DNA of 64,000 bases from Panicum virgatum (lineage: Eukaryota > Streptophyta > Magnoliopsida > Poales > Poaceae): NCBI RefSeq assembly GCF_016808335.1, contig NC_053144.1, positions 70,045,400 through 70,109,399 of the forward strand, given 5' to 3'. Shown piece by piece: positions 46,155 to 57,460 of this stretch. The notes beneath the pieces are model-generated. The model made no database searches, was not told the origin of the DNA, and saw only the letters and a list, made by a program, of their open reading frames with translations. A program made the translations under genes and the position numbers. Each line of letters opens with the position of its first letter. Within the stretch, counting starts at the first letter, position 1.

Positions 46155-46763
46155 TTGATGTTGTACTGCTCCGTCTGAATAAATAATGTAGTTGCCCGGC
46201 CAATATGTTGCATGTTTATTTTAGGCAGCCTCTTCCGCCTGTCTATGTAATCATGTTTGTTGTAATTACCTAAGGCATGTTAGGTTTATGCTTGGACCTC
46301 GTTACCGTAGCTTGCAACAGGTCCTGACATGCCATGCCATGTGTTGTGTGCATTCAATTGTGTGGACCACTACTTTATTTGTGTTTAATGTATGCAGGTT
46401 GATTGTTTTGTTTGTTTTTATTATGTGTAGTGGCCGACATAACCTCATGGAGTTGTCATCACGTCGGTATGAAAAGTTTACTTGTACATCAATACTTCTG
46501 AAAAGTCTAGTTGTAGCTCATGTTTTATGAAACGGGTACTTGTAGTACAAAATACACAATGCAGATTAATTAGACATTGAAATTACATAAACAATTGCAC
46601 TAGCATGTACATGGAACACGCTAACGTCGTGTTCCATCTAGACTTAACATGCCTTATGAAATATGAAATTCGGACATTAAATGATAGTGATCTACTGAGT
46701 GCCCCAAGGATGCTTCCCCTTCCTAATAGCCTCGGGCCCCGCCTCCTTCGCACGGCGGGCCCT

Positions 46764-47248
46764 CTATCGCTTCCTCTCCCTATCAGCTTCACGCTCCTCC
46801 GTCTGCCGACGTTCCACATCTGCGAACCTCTTTTGGATCTCTTCTTTATCTTTCTTGCGCTTCTCCTCCATTTTTTCCTCTTGCAGCATTCGCTGCCACC
46901 TTTCCGCAGCCCACCTTGCTTCGCTTTCCGTGTCCAGCCACTGTATGAAATCACAAAGAGGTGGTGGACTCTATTGCCAAGTCGAGTTAGATTTAACTTA
47001 CTGTACTCCGAAGGCGCAAACTAGATAGTGCGAGGTGATACATTCGGTTTGTCCTTGCCGTAGCGCTTTGGCGGATCGTACTCGTAGTTGTCACACATGA
47101 AGAACCTCCTGCCGAAGTCATCGCCCAAAACTTTGGACTCCATCAGCTTGCACAACGAACCGCATAAGCACATTGGAACCTGCACTCCTTGAGGCACAGG
47201 TTCTCTAATCTTATTCCACGGAATGTAGGTAGAACCAGAGGAAGACAT
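46764..47248 (-). CDS. Small GRF-type zinc-finger protein with coiled-coil tail, 2 exons, 137 residues
   Basis: Exons on the minus strand: 47248-47042 (69 codons) and 46970-46764 (68 codons plus stop), with a 71-bp GT/AG phase-0 intron (46971-47041). The joined product has MCLCGSLCKLME, GDDFGRRFFMCDNYEYD, SPPPLCDFIQWLDTESEARW and a highly charged coiled-coil end (EEKRKKDKEEIQKRFADVE). Cysteines C27, C29, C52 and C75 with GRRFF and CDFIQW fit the GRF zinc-finger pattern. No disruption was found. It lies inside the TIR element, so it is likely a transposon-carried gene, a type common in grasses. Function is unknown; a DNA- or RNA-binding role is inference. Confidence 0.72.
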
Positions 47249-47679
47249 GGTGGTAGTGCGGGGATGTCTAGTGATTTCGTATGAGATGGTGTGATGTCCC
47301 TATTTATAGATGGAGGTATTTGATCTATAGGCATGGTTTACGCAACCTGAAAAGCGCACAGCTGTCAATTGACGTACCATCACATCCACACACAGTGAAC
47401 GAGTGGGGGTGCAGAAGAATCCGATGCAAGGTGACAGGACATCAAAATTATAATTGGAGCTCACGATAATATGTTATGAAAATATATTTTCACATTCTCC
47501 TAGAGTTAAATCTAATTTGTATTAGATTTTAAAAAAGTATTCTCATAACCTCTGCTATCTCTATTGTTTTTTGAAATATCTCTAAGCGTAAAGAAAATAA
47601 TTACAGCACAGAGAGCCTATAAAATAATTAAACAAATAATTACAGCATACAAAATAATTAAAAAAAATATGGGAGGACC

Positions 47680-47935
47680 TACCGCTGTTTGAAACGGCGA
47701 TAGGCAGTATCAGTCTACAGTCCGGCTACAGCGCGGCTATAGCCGGCTGTAGCGCAGCGGTAGCGCCTACCGCCAGTTCATCCGGCGGTATGTTACATGG
47801 GCCGTGGGCCAACGAACTTACCGCCGGTTCATCCGGCGGTACCTACCTTCCGCCGGTATGAACCGGCGGCTGGGTGACATTTTTGAAAAAAAAAATCGTC
47901 ATATATATTTGATAAATCGAAAAAAATCATTGTAC
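47680..47935 (-). repeat. Right terminal inverted repeat of the GRF-gene element
   Basis: Hairpins such as TACCGCCAGTTCATCCGGCG and TTACCGCCGGTTCATCCGGC are followed by CCGGCGGCTGGGTGACATTT and an AT-rich outer end. In reverse complement it matches 31605-31870, with differences in hairpin number. A stretch of GGCTATAGCCGGCTGTAGC repeats (47710-47750) is specific to this end. Confidence 0.75.
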
Positions 47936-48204
47936 TACGTAGCAAGGTTGGTTGAATTCACGGGGAGGGGAAGACTGAATCACGTGCTGAGTGATTTTCA
48001 AGCGGAGCTGATTGCATGCATGCAAGGCATTCAGGCGGCGCTGAACTTGGGAATTGGGCCGGCTTCTTTTGGAAGCCGATGCACTGATGATAGTACAAGC
48101 AATTAATTCGGATGTTTTTGATGCGATGGCTGAAGGTGTTACTCTCGAGGAGCTCAAGTTTTTAGTGCGTGTGAATTTTTCTGAATTGAAGTGTAATTTT
48201 CTTA

Positions 48205-48478
48205 GGGTGTGTTTAGATCCTTGAAAAAGTGGAAGAAAAAATCACATCAGACACTGTAGCACACTGTACCACTTTTCGTTTGTTTGTGGTAAATATTGTC
48301 CTACCATGACCTAATTATGCTCAAAAAATTCGTCACGCAACGTACATCAAAACTATGCAATTAGCTTTTTTATTTACCTACATTTAGTACTCTATGCATG
48401 AATCATTTGCTATATTTAATATTTCGATGTGATTTCGATGTGATGGAAAGTTTGGAAAATTTAGAGGAATACACACCC
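48205..48478. mobile_element. Tourist-like (PIF/Harbinger) MITE, 274 bp, TSD TTA
   Basis: It begins GGGTGTGTTTAGATCC and ends GGAATACACACCC, giving a short inverted repeat GGGTGTGT. TTA flanks both ends (48202-48204 and 48479-48481), the PIF/Harbinger target. The interior is AT-rich and non-coding. Confidence 0.85.
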
Positions 48479-48647
48479 TTAATAGAGTTGGCAATAGGGC
48501 TGCCCATGCTTTGGCCACCTTGGGTTTGAGTGCGTCGAAAGGGAAGCGCTAATCACTAGTTCTGTCCCAGACGTCCATGTAATTGTCGCTGACGATTTGT
48601 CAGACAAGTAATGAGATTGCCGAGTTTCAAAAAAAAAATTGATGTTA

Positions 48648-48993
48648 GGGCAATCCCAATCCAGATTCTACTATGGAGTCTAAATATATTTATAGTCCTC
48701 TATTTATAGTTTTTTTGCTGATGTGGCACCCTAATTATTGAAGAGAAAAGGAAAAAAACAAGACTTGGTTTCTAGATAAGACCTCAAGTTTACGCGTCCT
48801 TCAATGCCCAAGAAACTAGGGAGACTTACGTTGTGGAGAGGGCGTGGAGTCCATGAATCTTGTGATAGAAGAAAAATAATAAATAATTTTATATATAGAA
48901 ACTACTATTACACACTTCACATTGAGAAGTATAGTTTTTTGATGGAGTCTTTGAGACTTAAGACTCTACAAATGGAGTTTGCATTGGGACTGC
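48648..48993. mobile_element. Probable Harbinger-type MITE, degenerate
   Basis: The left end TTA-GGGCAATCCCAATCCAG and the right end GTTTGCATTGGGACTGC are imperfect inverted repeats. Internal TGGAGTCTAAATA and TTAAGACTCTACAAATGGAG also mirror each other. The right TTA duplication is not clear, so the border is approximate. Confidence 0.5.
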
Positions 48994-49128
48994 GCTCAAG
49001 CTCCCAGTCCTCACGCTCCCATCGCGGCCTACCGAATGAACGAATCTTTCTGTTTTAAACAAATGTAATGCCTAGTACTAGTACTGATGATTATACAAAA
49101 ACAATCTCGGGAAGAACTAACTAACTAG

Positions 49129-51190
49129 CTAATGCTTGTCCTCAGCTCCCTTCCTGATCAATCGCTCCCTCAGGATTTTCAGCCCCATGTACCTGTTGTT
49201 CGTACCAATTCAATTGAATTTTGAGCCAAACGTAATCAAACGAAAAGCAAGCGGACCAATCGCCTACCTGCCAAGCATCATGACGGTTGCCTGCGGGTTG
49301 GTGCCCGGCGAGTACTTGAAGGTGGAGCTGTCGATGACGCGCAGCCCCTGGACGCCCATGACCCGGTAGTCCCGGTCGACGACGCCGCCGACGTGGCATC
49401 CGCCGTGGTAGTGCCAGATGGTCATCACCGTGTCCCTGCAGTACTGCTGCAGCGGGCGCGTGTCCCCGGGGTGCCGGGGCAGCAGGTTCACCGGGAAGTA
49501 GGCCGTCCCGGCGGCGCGGCGGAAGGCGGCGTCCATGGCGGTGTGGTTGGCGTAGGTGAAGCGGGAGAAGGCCCGCGACCGCACCACCCGCTCCATGGCC
49601 TCGATGCCCCGCGCGCACCGCTCCACGTCGCGCGGGTCCCGGAAGTAGTTGAAGGTCACCGCCGGGTTCGCGTGCGGGTCCGTCGACCGAAGCTCGATGT
49701 GCCCCGTCGACAGCGGGCCCAGGATCTTCTCCAGGATGAAGCCGCCGCGGAACGCGCGCCGGTCCAGCCGCCGCATCACCTCCGCCGCGCGACGCATGGC
49801 CTCCGGCGTCCGCTCCCTCGGAGGCACCGTGCCAAGCTGCCCCGTCTGTGTTGCCCAACGATCCGTGCTCAGCTTGGCTTTGGACTTTGAACAAAAGCTC
49901 TGAGGACGGAATTGTTGAAGGACCGTACGTACGTACAGTACGTACCATGGGCGAGAACATGCCGAAGTTGCGGGCGGCGCCGCGCCCGTGGCCGCGGCCG
50001 TGGAGCGGGATGCCGAACTGCGAGCCGCTGACGCCCTCGATGAAGCTGCCGAAGCGGGTGACGCCGACGACCTGGACCAGGGAGAGCGCGACGGGGATCG
50101 GGGACGGGACGAACACCGAGTTCATGGGGTTGTCGGCCACGCCCTGCCCGACCCCCGGCTGGTCGTGGACGGTGCGGATGCCGTGCTTCTCCAGGTGCAG
50201 GCGCGGCCCGATGCCGCTCAGCATCAGCAGCTGCGGGCTCCCCAGCGTCCCCGCCGCCAGGATCACCGAGCCTCCTCGCCGCAGGTACACGTGGTGCTGC
50301 ACGCCCAGCGGGTCCGTGAACACCACCCCGGACGCCACAGGTTGTTTCGCCCCCTGTGCTGCTGCAGGCACTGCACCACCACGCCTGAAGAGGATCCTTG
50401 AGACGGTTGCGTGCAGGAAGACGGTGAGCCGCCGCGGGTGGGCTCTCCGGAGCAAGTCGGCGGCGGTGTGGCGGCGGCCCCTCCGGTCGAAGATGGTGCC
50501 GCCAATCTTGGTGCCGGGGACGTGCTCGAGCGTGTAGCCGTTGTCCGGCGTGATGCCGGCCTCGAGGAGGCCCTCGCGCAGCGCGCCCTGCCAGCGCGGC
50601 ACGCCGGGGCGGAACACGAGCGCGCGCTCCACCCAGCGGTAGGACGCGTTGACGAGGCGGTGGTCCCAGCCGGAGGCGCGCACGTAGGCGCTGCTGGCGC
50701 GGGTGTAGAAGCCGGCGTTGAGGCAGCTCCCGCCGCCGAGCACGCGCGCGCGGGCGTTGACGACGCCGTCCTCGGAGACGAAGCGCTGCGCGGGGGACAG
50801 CGGGGACGTGTCGGCCAGCGCGTCGGCGAAGTGGTACTCGCTGGAGACGTTGCGGTTGCCGTAGGGCAGGCCGCCGCGCTCCAGGAGGAGCACGCGCGCG
50901 TGCTCCGAGAGCGTGGCGGCCAGCGGGCACCCCGCCGTGCCGCCGCCCACGACGATGTAGTTGTAGTAGGACACCAGCGGCGCGTCCCGCGCGTGCCGCA
51001 CGAACCGCAAGTTGTGCCGTTGCGCTGCACGCAGCATTATTCGAAAAGCTAGCTATGATTTCCCATCACCACCGTTGCACTATGATAGATAACCTTTGCT
51101 GAACAACGCACCTTCCCGAGAGGCAGTGGCGGTGATGCACGAGGAGCCAAGAACAATGGCGGCAAGGATCAGCATGTGGCCGGCCGACAT
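49129..51190 (-). CDS. GMC oxidoreductase, HOTHEAD/mandelonitrile lyase-like, 4 exons, 599 residues
   Basis: Exons on the minus strand: 51190-51112, 51024-49946, 49845-49268, 49192-49129, all in phase. A hydrophobic signal peptide (MLILAAIVLGSSCITATA) predicts secretion. The FAD-binding GxGxxG is YIVVGGGTAGCPLAATLSE (about residues 49-67). The GMC signature block GGGSCLNAGFYTR follows. Near the C-terminus the active-site His region is WHYHGGCHVGG (H531, H533), and NPQATVMMLGR is the second FAD block. Plant members act in the apoplast; HOTHEAD affects cuticle and fatty-acid oxidation, while others are hydroxynitrile lyases. The substrate cannot be told from sequence. The very GC-rich exon 2 produces long false frames on the other strand. 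The gene looks intact. Confidence 0.93.
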
Positions 51191-52391
51191 GGTGACGGGG
51201 CAATATCTTCAGCGCCGGTGACGATGGAATAATGTGGTGACTTTGTGGTATATGCAGGATGCTGTGGGTGGATCGGATGAGGAGTAGATGCCAAGTAGGT
51301 TGTCAGGATGCACTGCAAAGATGGTCTCCGAGCCATGCGGCGGCGGCCATCAGAAAGACGGCAGTTCAGAACCTTTGCGTGTACTGTATGCTGAACTACC
51401 GGGCCTCTGCATCGATCAAATGGCGTGAGAGTTGCCTGGCCCAAAAGAGAGAAACCAGTTCTTTATTCATTGGGCTAAGGCCTTAATTTAGTCCTTAAAT
51501 AAGGCTGGCCCAATCATCCTTTCTATTCGTTGTTGGACCTCTAAAAGTTAGCCCGCTAGCCTAACAACGGTCAGATCCTTCCTGCCCAGTAGTAGGATTG
51601 TTCTGAAGACGACTAAAAAAGAAAGAAATGTTCTGAAGAGGCACAGCATTCGCCACTTGAGCCTCCCCAACTCCGAGGCTCCAACGGTCCGGTTCCGGCT
51701 CCGCCTCCACTACCAGGGTGCAAACAACGCACATGCCCACTTGAACCAACCCGCGAATGCCCAAATAGTATACTACTCCATATGACTTTTACCTTTTACT
51801 GATCCATCGTTTTTCCTTTCTTTTTTTTTAATCACTGCTCCATCACGTTCGTTGGGAGGGAGGACCATACATCATTATTAAATTCCTGACGCAGCCGTTG
51901 GACTTGCGTGGCACCAGCCAAGCGGTCGCCCGCTGCTACGTGTCGCCGCAGGCAGCCGCCTCGGTGTCACTTGCGGCGAGACGGGGCGGCGTCACTCGTC
52001 AACCACGACGGCCCGCCGCCATACGTCGGGGCAAGCAGCGCAAGAAATTGAGCCAAGACAGTACAAGCAGGATTTTTCTAGCAAACAATGGAAACAAGAC
52101 GACGAACAGCAGAGAACACATATACTCCGTTCATCTCATGAACTTCTCCATTCACAAGTGATGTCCCGTGTACACAGGCAGTCGGCCAAACCACGCTTCA
52201 TTCAGTCAGAGCTGCTACCTACTCTGCATTGCTACACTACACTGATGCAGAGTGCAGAGCATCCTTGATTTGCTCCAACAGAACAGCAACAGAGCAATTG
52301 TGTAGTTGTGTTTTGTGCTTGCCCTCAATCATAGATGACAACAGATCGCACGGCGGGTGATGAGTGATGACTTGGATCGATGGTTCTACTT
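51191..52391. other. Intergenic: GMC oxidoreductase upstream region and LysM 3' flank
   Basis: No gene was recognised. The 250 bases next to 51190 are the presumed promoter and 5' UTR of the GMC gene. The part near 52200-52391 is probably the LysM 3' UTR. Confidence 0.5.
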
Positions 52392-53221
52392 CTACCTGGG
52401 CTTGGATGGCGTGATCTTGAGGACGAGGCCGGGGAAGACGTCGTCGGGGTCGTGCACGTGCGGGTTCTGCTCCAGGATGTAGGGGTCGCCGCACTTGTCG
52501 CTGATGCTGTGCAGCGTCTCGCCCTCCGCCACCACGTAGATCTCCTCGCACGGCCGCGCCGACAGCGCCGCGCCGCGCACCTGCGGCAGCATGGCCTCCC
52601 CTGCCCCCGCCCCGCCGGCGCCGAGCGAGCATAGTCACAAAGTTCCTGGGTCGATCGGGTCGAGGAACGGGGTCGAGGGTCGAGGGTCGTCACTTTATAA
52701 AATTATGGTACGAAGGGGGTATACATCTATGGAACGATAAATTATTATGTGGGACGCGACCCTGATTCATCGGGGTCGATATCTTCGGGTCGATAAAGAC
52801 AAAAACTATATATATGCTACTAATGAAGAAACTAATCTGCACAAGCATATAAGAAACATATAAAAGAGTACATTTAGACCATGCTACACGTACTCAGCTC
52901 ATTGTCTAACAAAAACCACACCAATCCACTGTCCTTAACCTCCTTATCCCAATTAAATCTGCTAGCAATGGGGCTGCGACCCCTTTCAAACCGGGACACG
53001 ATCCAACCTTGAATGGGACACTGACCCTCTTCGATCCCGACCCTCGAATCGGAACGACGTTCCCGGGTCGAGGGACGAGGCATCGACCCCGAATCCTGTG
53101 ACTATGCGAGCGAGCACACCAGCAGCAGCGCCACCAGCGACAGCGCCAAGCACCACGACGCCGTGTCCGCCGCCGCCGACACCCACGAAGAAGGCCACAA
53201 CTTGAGCTGCTGCCTCGCCAT
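52392..53221 (-). pseudogene. LysM-domain protein gene interrupted by a hAT MITE
   Basis: The coding sequence is 53221-53107 and 52621-52392 on the minus strand, separated by the MITE at 52630-53106 and one 8-bp target copy. Counting one target copy, the two parts are in frame: 345 bases, 114 codons plus TAG. The first part opens MARQQLKLWPSSW and has a hydrophobic segment (about residues 22-38, LALSLVALLLV). The second holds one LysM domain (YVVAEGETLHSISDKCG, ILEQNP, FPGLVLKITP), a small carbohydrate-binding fold. In this allele reading enters the MITE and meets its TAG two codons after the joint, leaving about 39 residues. Met49 (52592) could start a 66-residue LysM-only product without the membrane segment. 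Splicing out of the MITE was not assessed. Confidence 0.88.
52630..53106. mobile_element. hAT-type MITE, 477 bp, TSD CGAGCGAG
   Basis: The ends are CATAGTCACAAAGTTCC and GAATCCTGTGACTATG, a 10-bp inverted repeat CATAGTCACA. CGAGCGAG at 52622-52629 and 53107-53114 is a perfect 8-bp target duplication, which fits hAT. The interior has GGGTCGAGG runs near both ends and an AT-rich middle without coding capacity. It shares ends and composition with the 178-bp element at 24204-24381. Confidence 0.9.
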
Positions 53222-54209
53222 TGCTTGTTTCCAAGGTGGTGGAGGTTTTTGCTGTGATGAATGATGCGCCTAGTTGCCGCCTGGGAGAGTTAGAGTTGGA
53301 CTTGTTCTTTTCTTTGGGGTGGGTGGTCAGGATTCAGGATGCATCTTATATAGAGGGCCAGGCCGCCACCCACGCAGTGGGGCGCAGCTCTGGGCAAGTA
53401 TCCGTTGGAAGATAGCACTCTCGGTGTGGAAAGAAAAAACCACGGGCGCCAGCCAGCAAATCTTCACTATATTAAATGTGTGTTTACAACGTCTAACGAT
53501 GACTTACAAGAGAAATAATCAAATGAGGAGCAAACCCGTATATAAACCGGACCAAGCCTCCGACCCAAGCCTTCGGCGACGGGCCTCCGTTTCGCTCCGT
53601 CGGAAGTCGGTCTTTTTTTTGCAATGAATTTGGATCATAATATAACAGGGACATGGCCAAAAATGATTGGCTCAAATTCATGACCTCAAGTTCGGTTGGA
53701 TAACTGCATGGTGGTATTTGGTTGAATCAAAATGATTCTTTATGGAAAAATTTTAGAATGCATTCGTGTATGCATGTTATTTTTACTGACGGCTGGTTTT
53801 GGAGCCGGGAATGGATTATCCATTTCTCTCTCTCTCTCTTTTTGAAGAAATGGATTAATTTATTTAGAAAAATTTTAAGCCTGCATAATCTTTGAACTTT
53901 TCTTAAAAAGCATACACATACATGTATGATATATCCGCAGAGAATAATTTTCTCTGAACTCGTAAAAATATATATCTTGTGGTTCCTTCCCTTTTTTTTT
54001 TTGCGGGTTGTGGTTCCTTCCTATAGAGTCGGCCACCCGGCCTGCCGGGGAAACCTGGCACGAGCTGAATCGGTGGCCGGCTACAATGGGCGCTGGGGCA
54101 CCGCAGTGGAGCGAGCCCATGAATGATGCACCAAGTGGCGTCCCCGTGTCCACGAGAAGCACCCCCACTTTCGGTGCCGGCCAGCAGTCGTCGTGGGCTG
54201 CGCCATGGC
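53222..54209. other. Intergenic: LysM upstream flank
   Basis: It contains the presumed LysM promoter (first 150 bases) and AT-rich sequence with a CT run (53828-53841). No gene or defined repeat was found. Confidence 0.5.
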
Positions 54210-54582
54210 TAGACCTGGGCATGGGTCACCCGACTCGAACAACCCGACCCAACCCGCCCGAAAAAAACCCGACCCGACCCGACCCGAGCTACGTGGCGGG
54301 TGGGCGCGGGCCGTATTTTTTGACCCGCAACAATCAACGGGCCGGGCACGGGCCGTGATTTTTGACCCAAAACCCGACCCAACCCGAAAAACCCGACCCA
54401 AAGGCCAAAAAACCCGACCCAACCCGAAAAAAACCCGACCCGACACGCCCGCGCAGGGTGCACGGGCCAACCCGACCCGACCCGGTGATAGGTACGGGTC
54501 GGGCGCGGGCCGTCCTATGCGACCCGTGACCCGACCTTGACCCGACTCGAACCCGACCCGACCCGACGTTTGCCCAGGTATA
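54210..54582. mobile_element. hAT-type MITE rich in CCCGACC repeats, 373 bp
   Basis: It begins TAGACCTGGGCATGGG and ends CGTTTGCCCAGGTATA, so the termini are inverted repeats TAnACCTGGGCA. Flanks gccatggc and accatgcc agree at 6 of 8 positions, suiting an old 8-bp duplication. The interior is dominated by ACCCGACCC and AACCCGAAAA units, which explains the odd proline- and threonine-rich frames in all phases. Confidence 0.75.
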
Positions 54583-57460
54583 ACCATGCCATGGTGGTCT
54601 CAAGTGCCTTGCCCCACCACTAGTCTCCCACCACCGTCCCAGGTTCTCCATCCCACTGCAATGCAAGAACCCACGACCTCCACAACCGGCGACCCCGCCG
54701 CCTCCTCTGTAGTCTGGACCACACGAACGCACGCACCCATGAACGTTCATGAACCCCCGCTAGCTGTTTCACTCCACTCGAGAATACGCTGCCGTGCCAT
54801 CGGGACGCGAAAGGGAGCCAGGAAATTCGCGGCTCCTATGCTGAACAGAGAGAGTGAGTGAGTGCTCGTGGTGGAATCCTTGGAATCTCATGCCGCACGC
54901 TTCGGCTTTGGAGAGCTAGTGGAATCCCGTGTCGGAGCTCATCACCATCGTGCGCTGCCGCCCCGCCGATGATGGTGCCCAAAGCGAGACGCCAAGCAAC
55001 CAACTGGTCGCCGGCGCAGCAGCGATTGATTTCTATTTCTATTAACGCGTGCTACCTTTCCTTTCCTTTCCCGTGGAAGGAAGGAAGGAAGCAGGCAGCA
55101 AAAGGGAGTCCAGTGAAAACGCTTGACTGCTCTGCTGACTGCTGGTGAGTGTGGCATGCAGCGATATATGGATGGGTTCGGCCAGGCGCACAATGATGCA
55201 CGGATGCTTGCTCTAGTTTATGTTATTATCTCTGCTGCTGCGGCAGTCGTTCTTTCTTCCTTTGACGATCAAGTTGATCACGCAGCCAGACACAGTTTTT
55301 TTTTTGAGGGTTAGCCAGACACCAGGATGGATGATGGATCCTCTTGGTTGGACTTGGACTTTGACTGACTGGCTGCCTTTACTACAAAATGCTCCCTGTT
55401 AACGCTCCTCTACGCATTGATTGGGCTGAAAGTAAAAGAGGCCATAGCCCAGCAACAAGGCCATAGCCCATGCACCCTTGTCTCCAAAGAATTCATGCCA
55501 TTCTCAGACTCGCCCACAAATTTCTGGTAAACAAAAGAAATAACAACTTTCAGGTGTGCTTCCAACAAAATGGGAGGTCTCAGAAGCTCATTACGTGACA
55601 AAGTATTCATAATGCCCGAAGTGCTATACCTATATGCCTTATAATATGAAACATTTTTGCATGGTATGAATTGTGATATAAAACATTGATTGCACCATGA
55701 CGGGTGCAGGTAAATCAGCAAGATGATAGCATGCATGCCTTCATGTCACTACTAAAATCAGTGTATGGTTTACATTTAGCAATGCAATGTTACGTGGGGA
55801 TTTGGAAAGCAACATGACCATGTGCTGCGTATATATGACTTGCAGTTATCATGTAAAAATGTGACCCTACATATCATTGATACTGAGAAGTCGATGCTGG
55901 ATGTTAACAGCATTTTTTTTAAAAAAGATGTTAACAGCATTTTTCAGCAGCAGTCCCTTTCCAGTATTTCCTGAAACCAACAGCTCCCAGCATGGACTAA
56001 CTTACAGATTTTTTTTTCTCGTAGTTTAGTAATCAGTGGAGAAGTTTGTAGTTATTCATTTCTGGAGAAGTGTTTAATTGCTAAAAGCCTTATAAGTCAC
56101 AATGGAACTGTAAAATACCAACAAAAAAAATAACAAAGGGAAATTACCTGGAGAAGACCAAGCCACGCTGGTGCCGTCCTGAAGATGTTGAATCTGATGA
56201 GGATGATGATAAGTTAGCTTTTGATTCTTTTGGCCAGCTGCAATACTATCATATTCACCTGCTTATGTTAGTTGACTCCGTCCAGCAAACTGTCCAGCAT
56301 TTTTCATATGCAATGCTTTATCCCCATTTATTTTGATAAGCAGTCATTCATAGTTTAGGAACTGAATCTGGCAAACATTTTCTTATCATTAATGATTCTT
56401 TTTCCAGAAGTGCATGTATCCTAAACCTGATTGGTAACCTGATATACCATTTTTCATATGCAATGCTTTATCCCCATTTTTTCTCTCTCTTTGTTTGCGA
56501 AGAAGGCTGCATTCAGCTTTGTGATGGGTAATCGATTCAGGTTTTTTTCCTGAAAAGATGGACAAGGCGCAAGGTTCGATTCTAGAAACCCACAGGAGAG
56601 ACTGTGGAAGGAACAAGAAAGAAAAGGAGCGCACGGCAAGCAGGAACGTGGCATGGTAGTGGAAGTTGTCGATCAGGGGCCAAGACGAGCGCGGCAGGCA
56701 GGATGGACAGGCAAAGAATCGCGGGAGCAATCGCATGGACAGGCAGGATGGACGTAGAAAAAGCTTGTGTTGGTTGCGAGATCCCGAAGAAGATGGTCAT
56801 CTGCGATCCCAGTCTGTTTTCCGTTGCCAATGAGCTCGTACCATGATCAATCACAGAAAAAGAAAAATGCAAGCTAGGGGCATTGAAGAGTAGACATGGG
56901 CATCTTCATTGACGAGTACTGGCGCTCCACTTGTGTGCGTGTTGCACAAACAGATCGATCAAGAGGCACGCACTTAGCGCTTTGATTATGAATACTCTAG
57001 TTTACAGAGGGAGATCTGATTTGTTTTAGCAGATGTGCAGGTGACATTAGTTTAGTTTAAGCGCCCCACACCGGCCTCGTGGCGCTGTTGGCGTGGCGAC
57101 CTCCCAGGCGACGCAACAACAGTATTTTTCTCTCACACCACTCCAATCACCAGCTCCAGCTTCAACCAGTTCAATAATATTTTTCTGTCACACCACTCCA
57201 GTTCCAGTCTGCCGACGACCAGGACCAGAAAAGCAAAGCGAAGCAAGACACATCAGAATCAAGGACGCCTTGGCTGCTGTTATCATCAATCGCCCTCGCC
57301 CCCCAAACAACGGAACACGGACGACGCAGCGCAGGAATCAATCACCCTCCCTCCCTGCGTCCCGGAGGGACAGAGAGAAGCAGAAAAAGTCTCCTCCCTC
57401 CCTCGCTTCCCATGGATCTCCGCCTCGCCCACTAGTCCACTGGGGAGTGGTGGAGGGGGG
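54583..57460. other. Intergenic between the LysM and PGAP3-like genes
   Basis: No complete gene was found. A short open, gene-like stretch lies near 56150-56250 (plus frame contains WCRPEDVESDEDDDKLAFDS) without recognisable context and may be a captured gene fragment. A 31-bp direct repeat is annotated separately. The last 400 bases (57060-57460) are C-rich and probably hold the promoter and 5' UTR of the PGAP3-like gene. Confidence 0.5.
56299..56479. repeat. Perfect 31-bp direct repeat, 150 bp apart
   Basis: ATTTTTCATATGCAATGCTT and the next 11 bases occur identically at 56299-56329 and 56449-56479. The 119 bases between them are unrelated to the unit. Confidence 0.9.

Larger units (their letters stand above)
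31605..47935. mobile_element. TIR-bounded element carrying two GRF-type zinc-finger genes, split by Sirevirus B
   Basis: The left end (about 31605-31870) and the reverse complement of the right end (about 47680-47935) match. Both have a GTACAA-AT-rich start, a CAAAAATGTnACCCAGCCGCCGG stretch and then several TACCGCCGGTTCATCCGGCGGTA-like hairpins. Without the 12.9 kb Sirevirus and its target duplication the element is about 3.4 kb. Inside lie a dead GRF-type gene (45661-46154, +) and an open one (46764-47248, -). No transposase was found, so it is probably non-autonomous. Long TIRs suggest a Mutator-like element, but no clear 8-11 bp target duplication was seen and the superfamily stays open. 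Confidence 0.65.

Noticed and set aside
50263..51052. Long frames on both strands over the GMC oxidoreductase exon 2
   Set aside because: Arginine/alanine-rich compositional shadows of a very GC-rich exon.
54193..54587. Proline/threonine-rich frames on both strands
   Set aside because: Produced by CCCGACCC repeats of a MITE.
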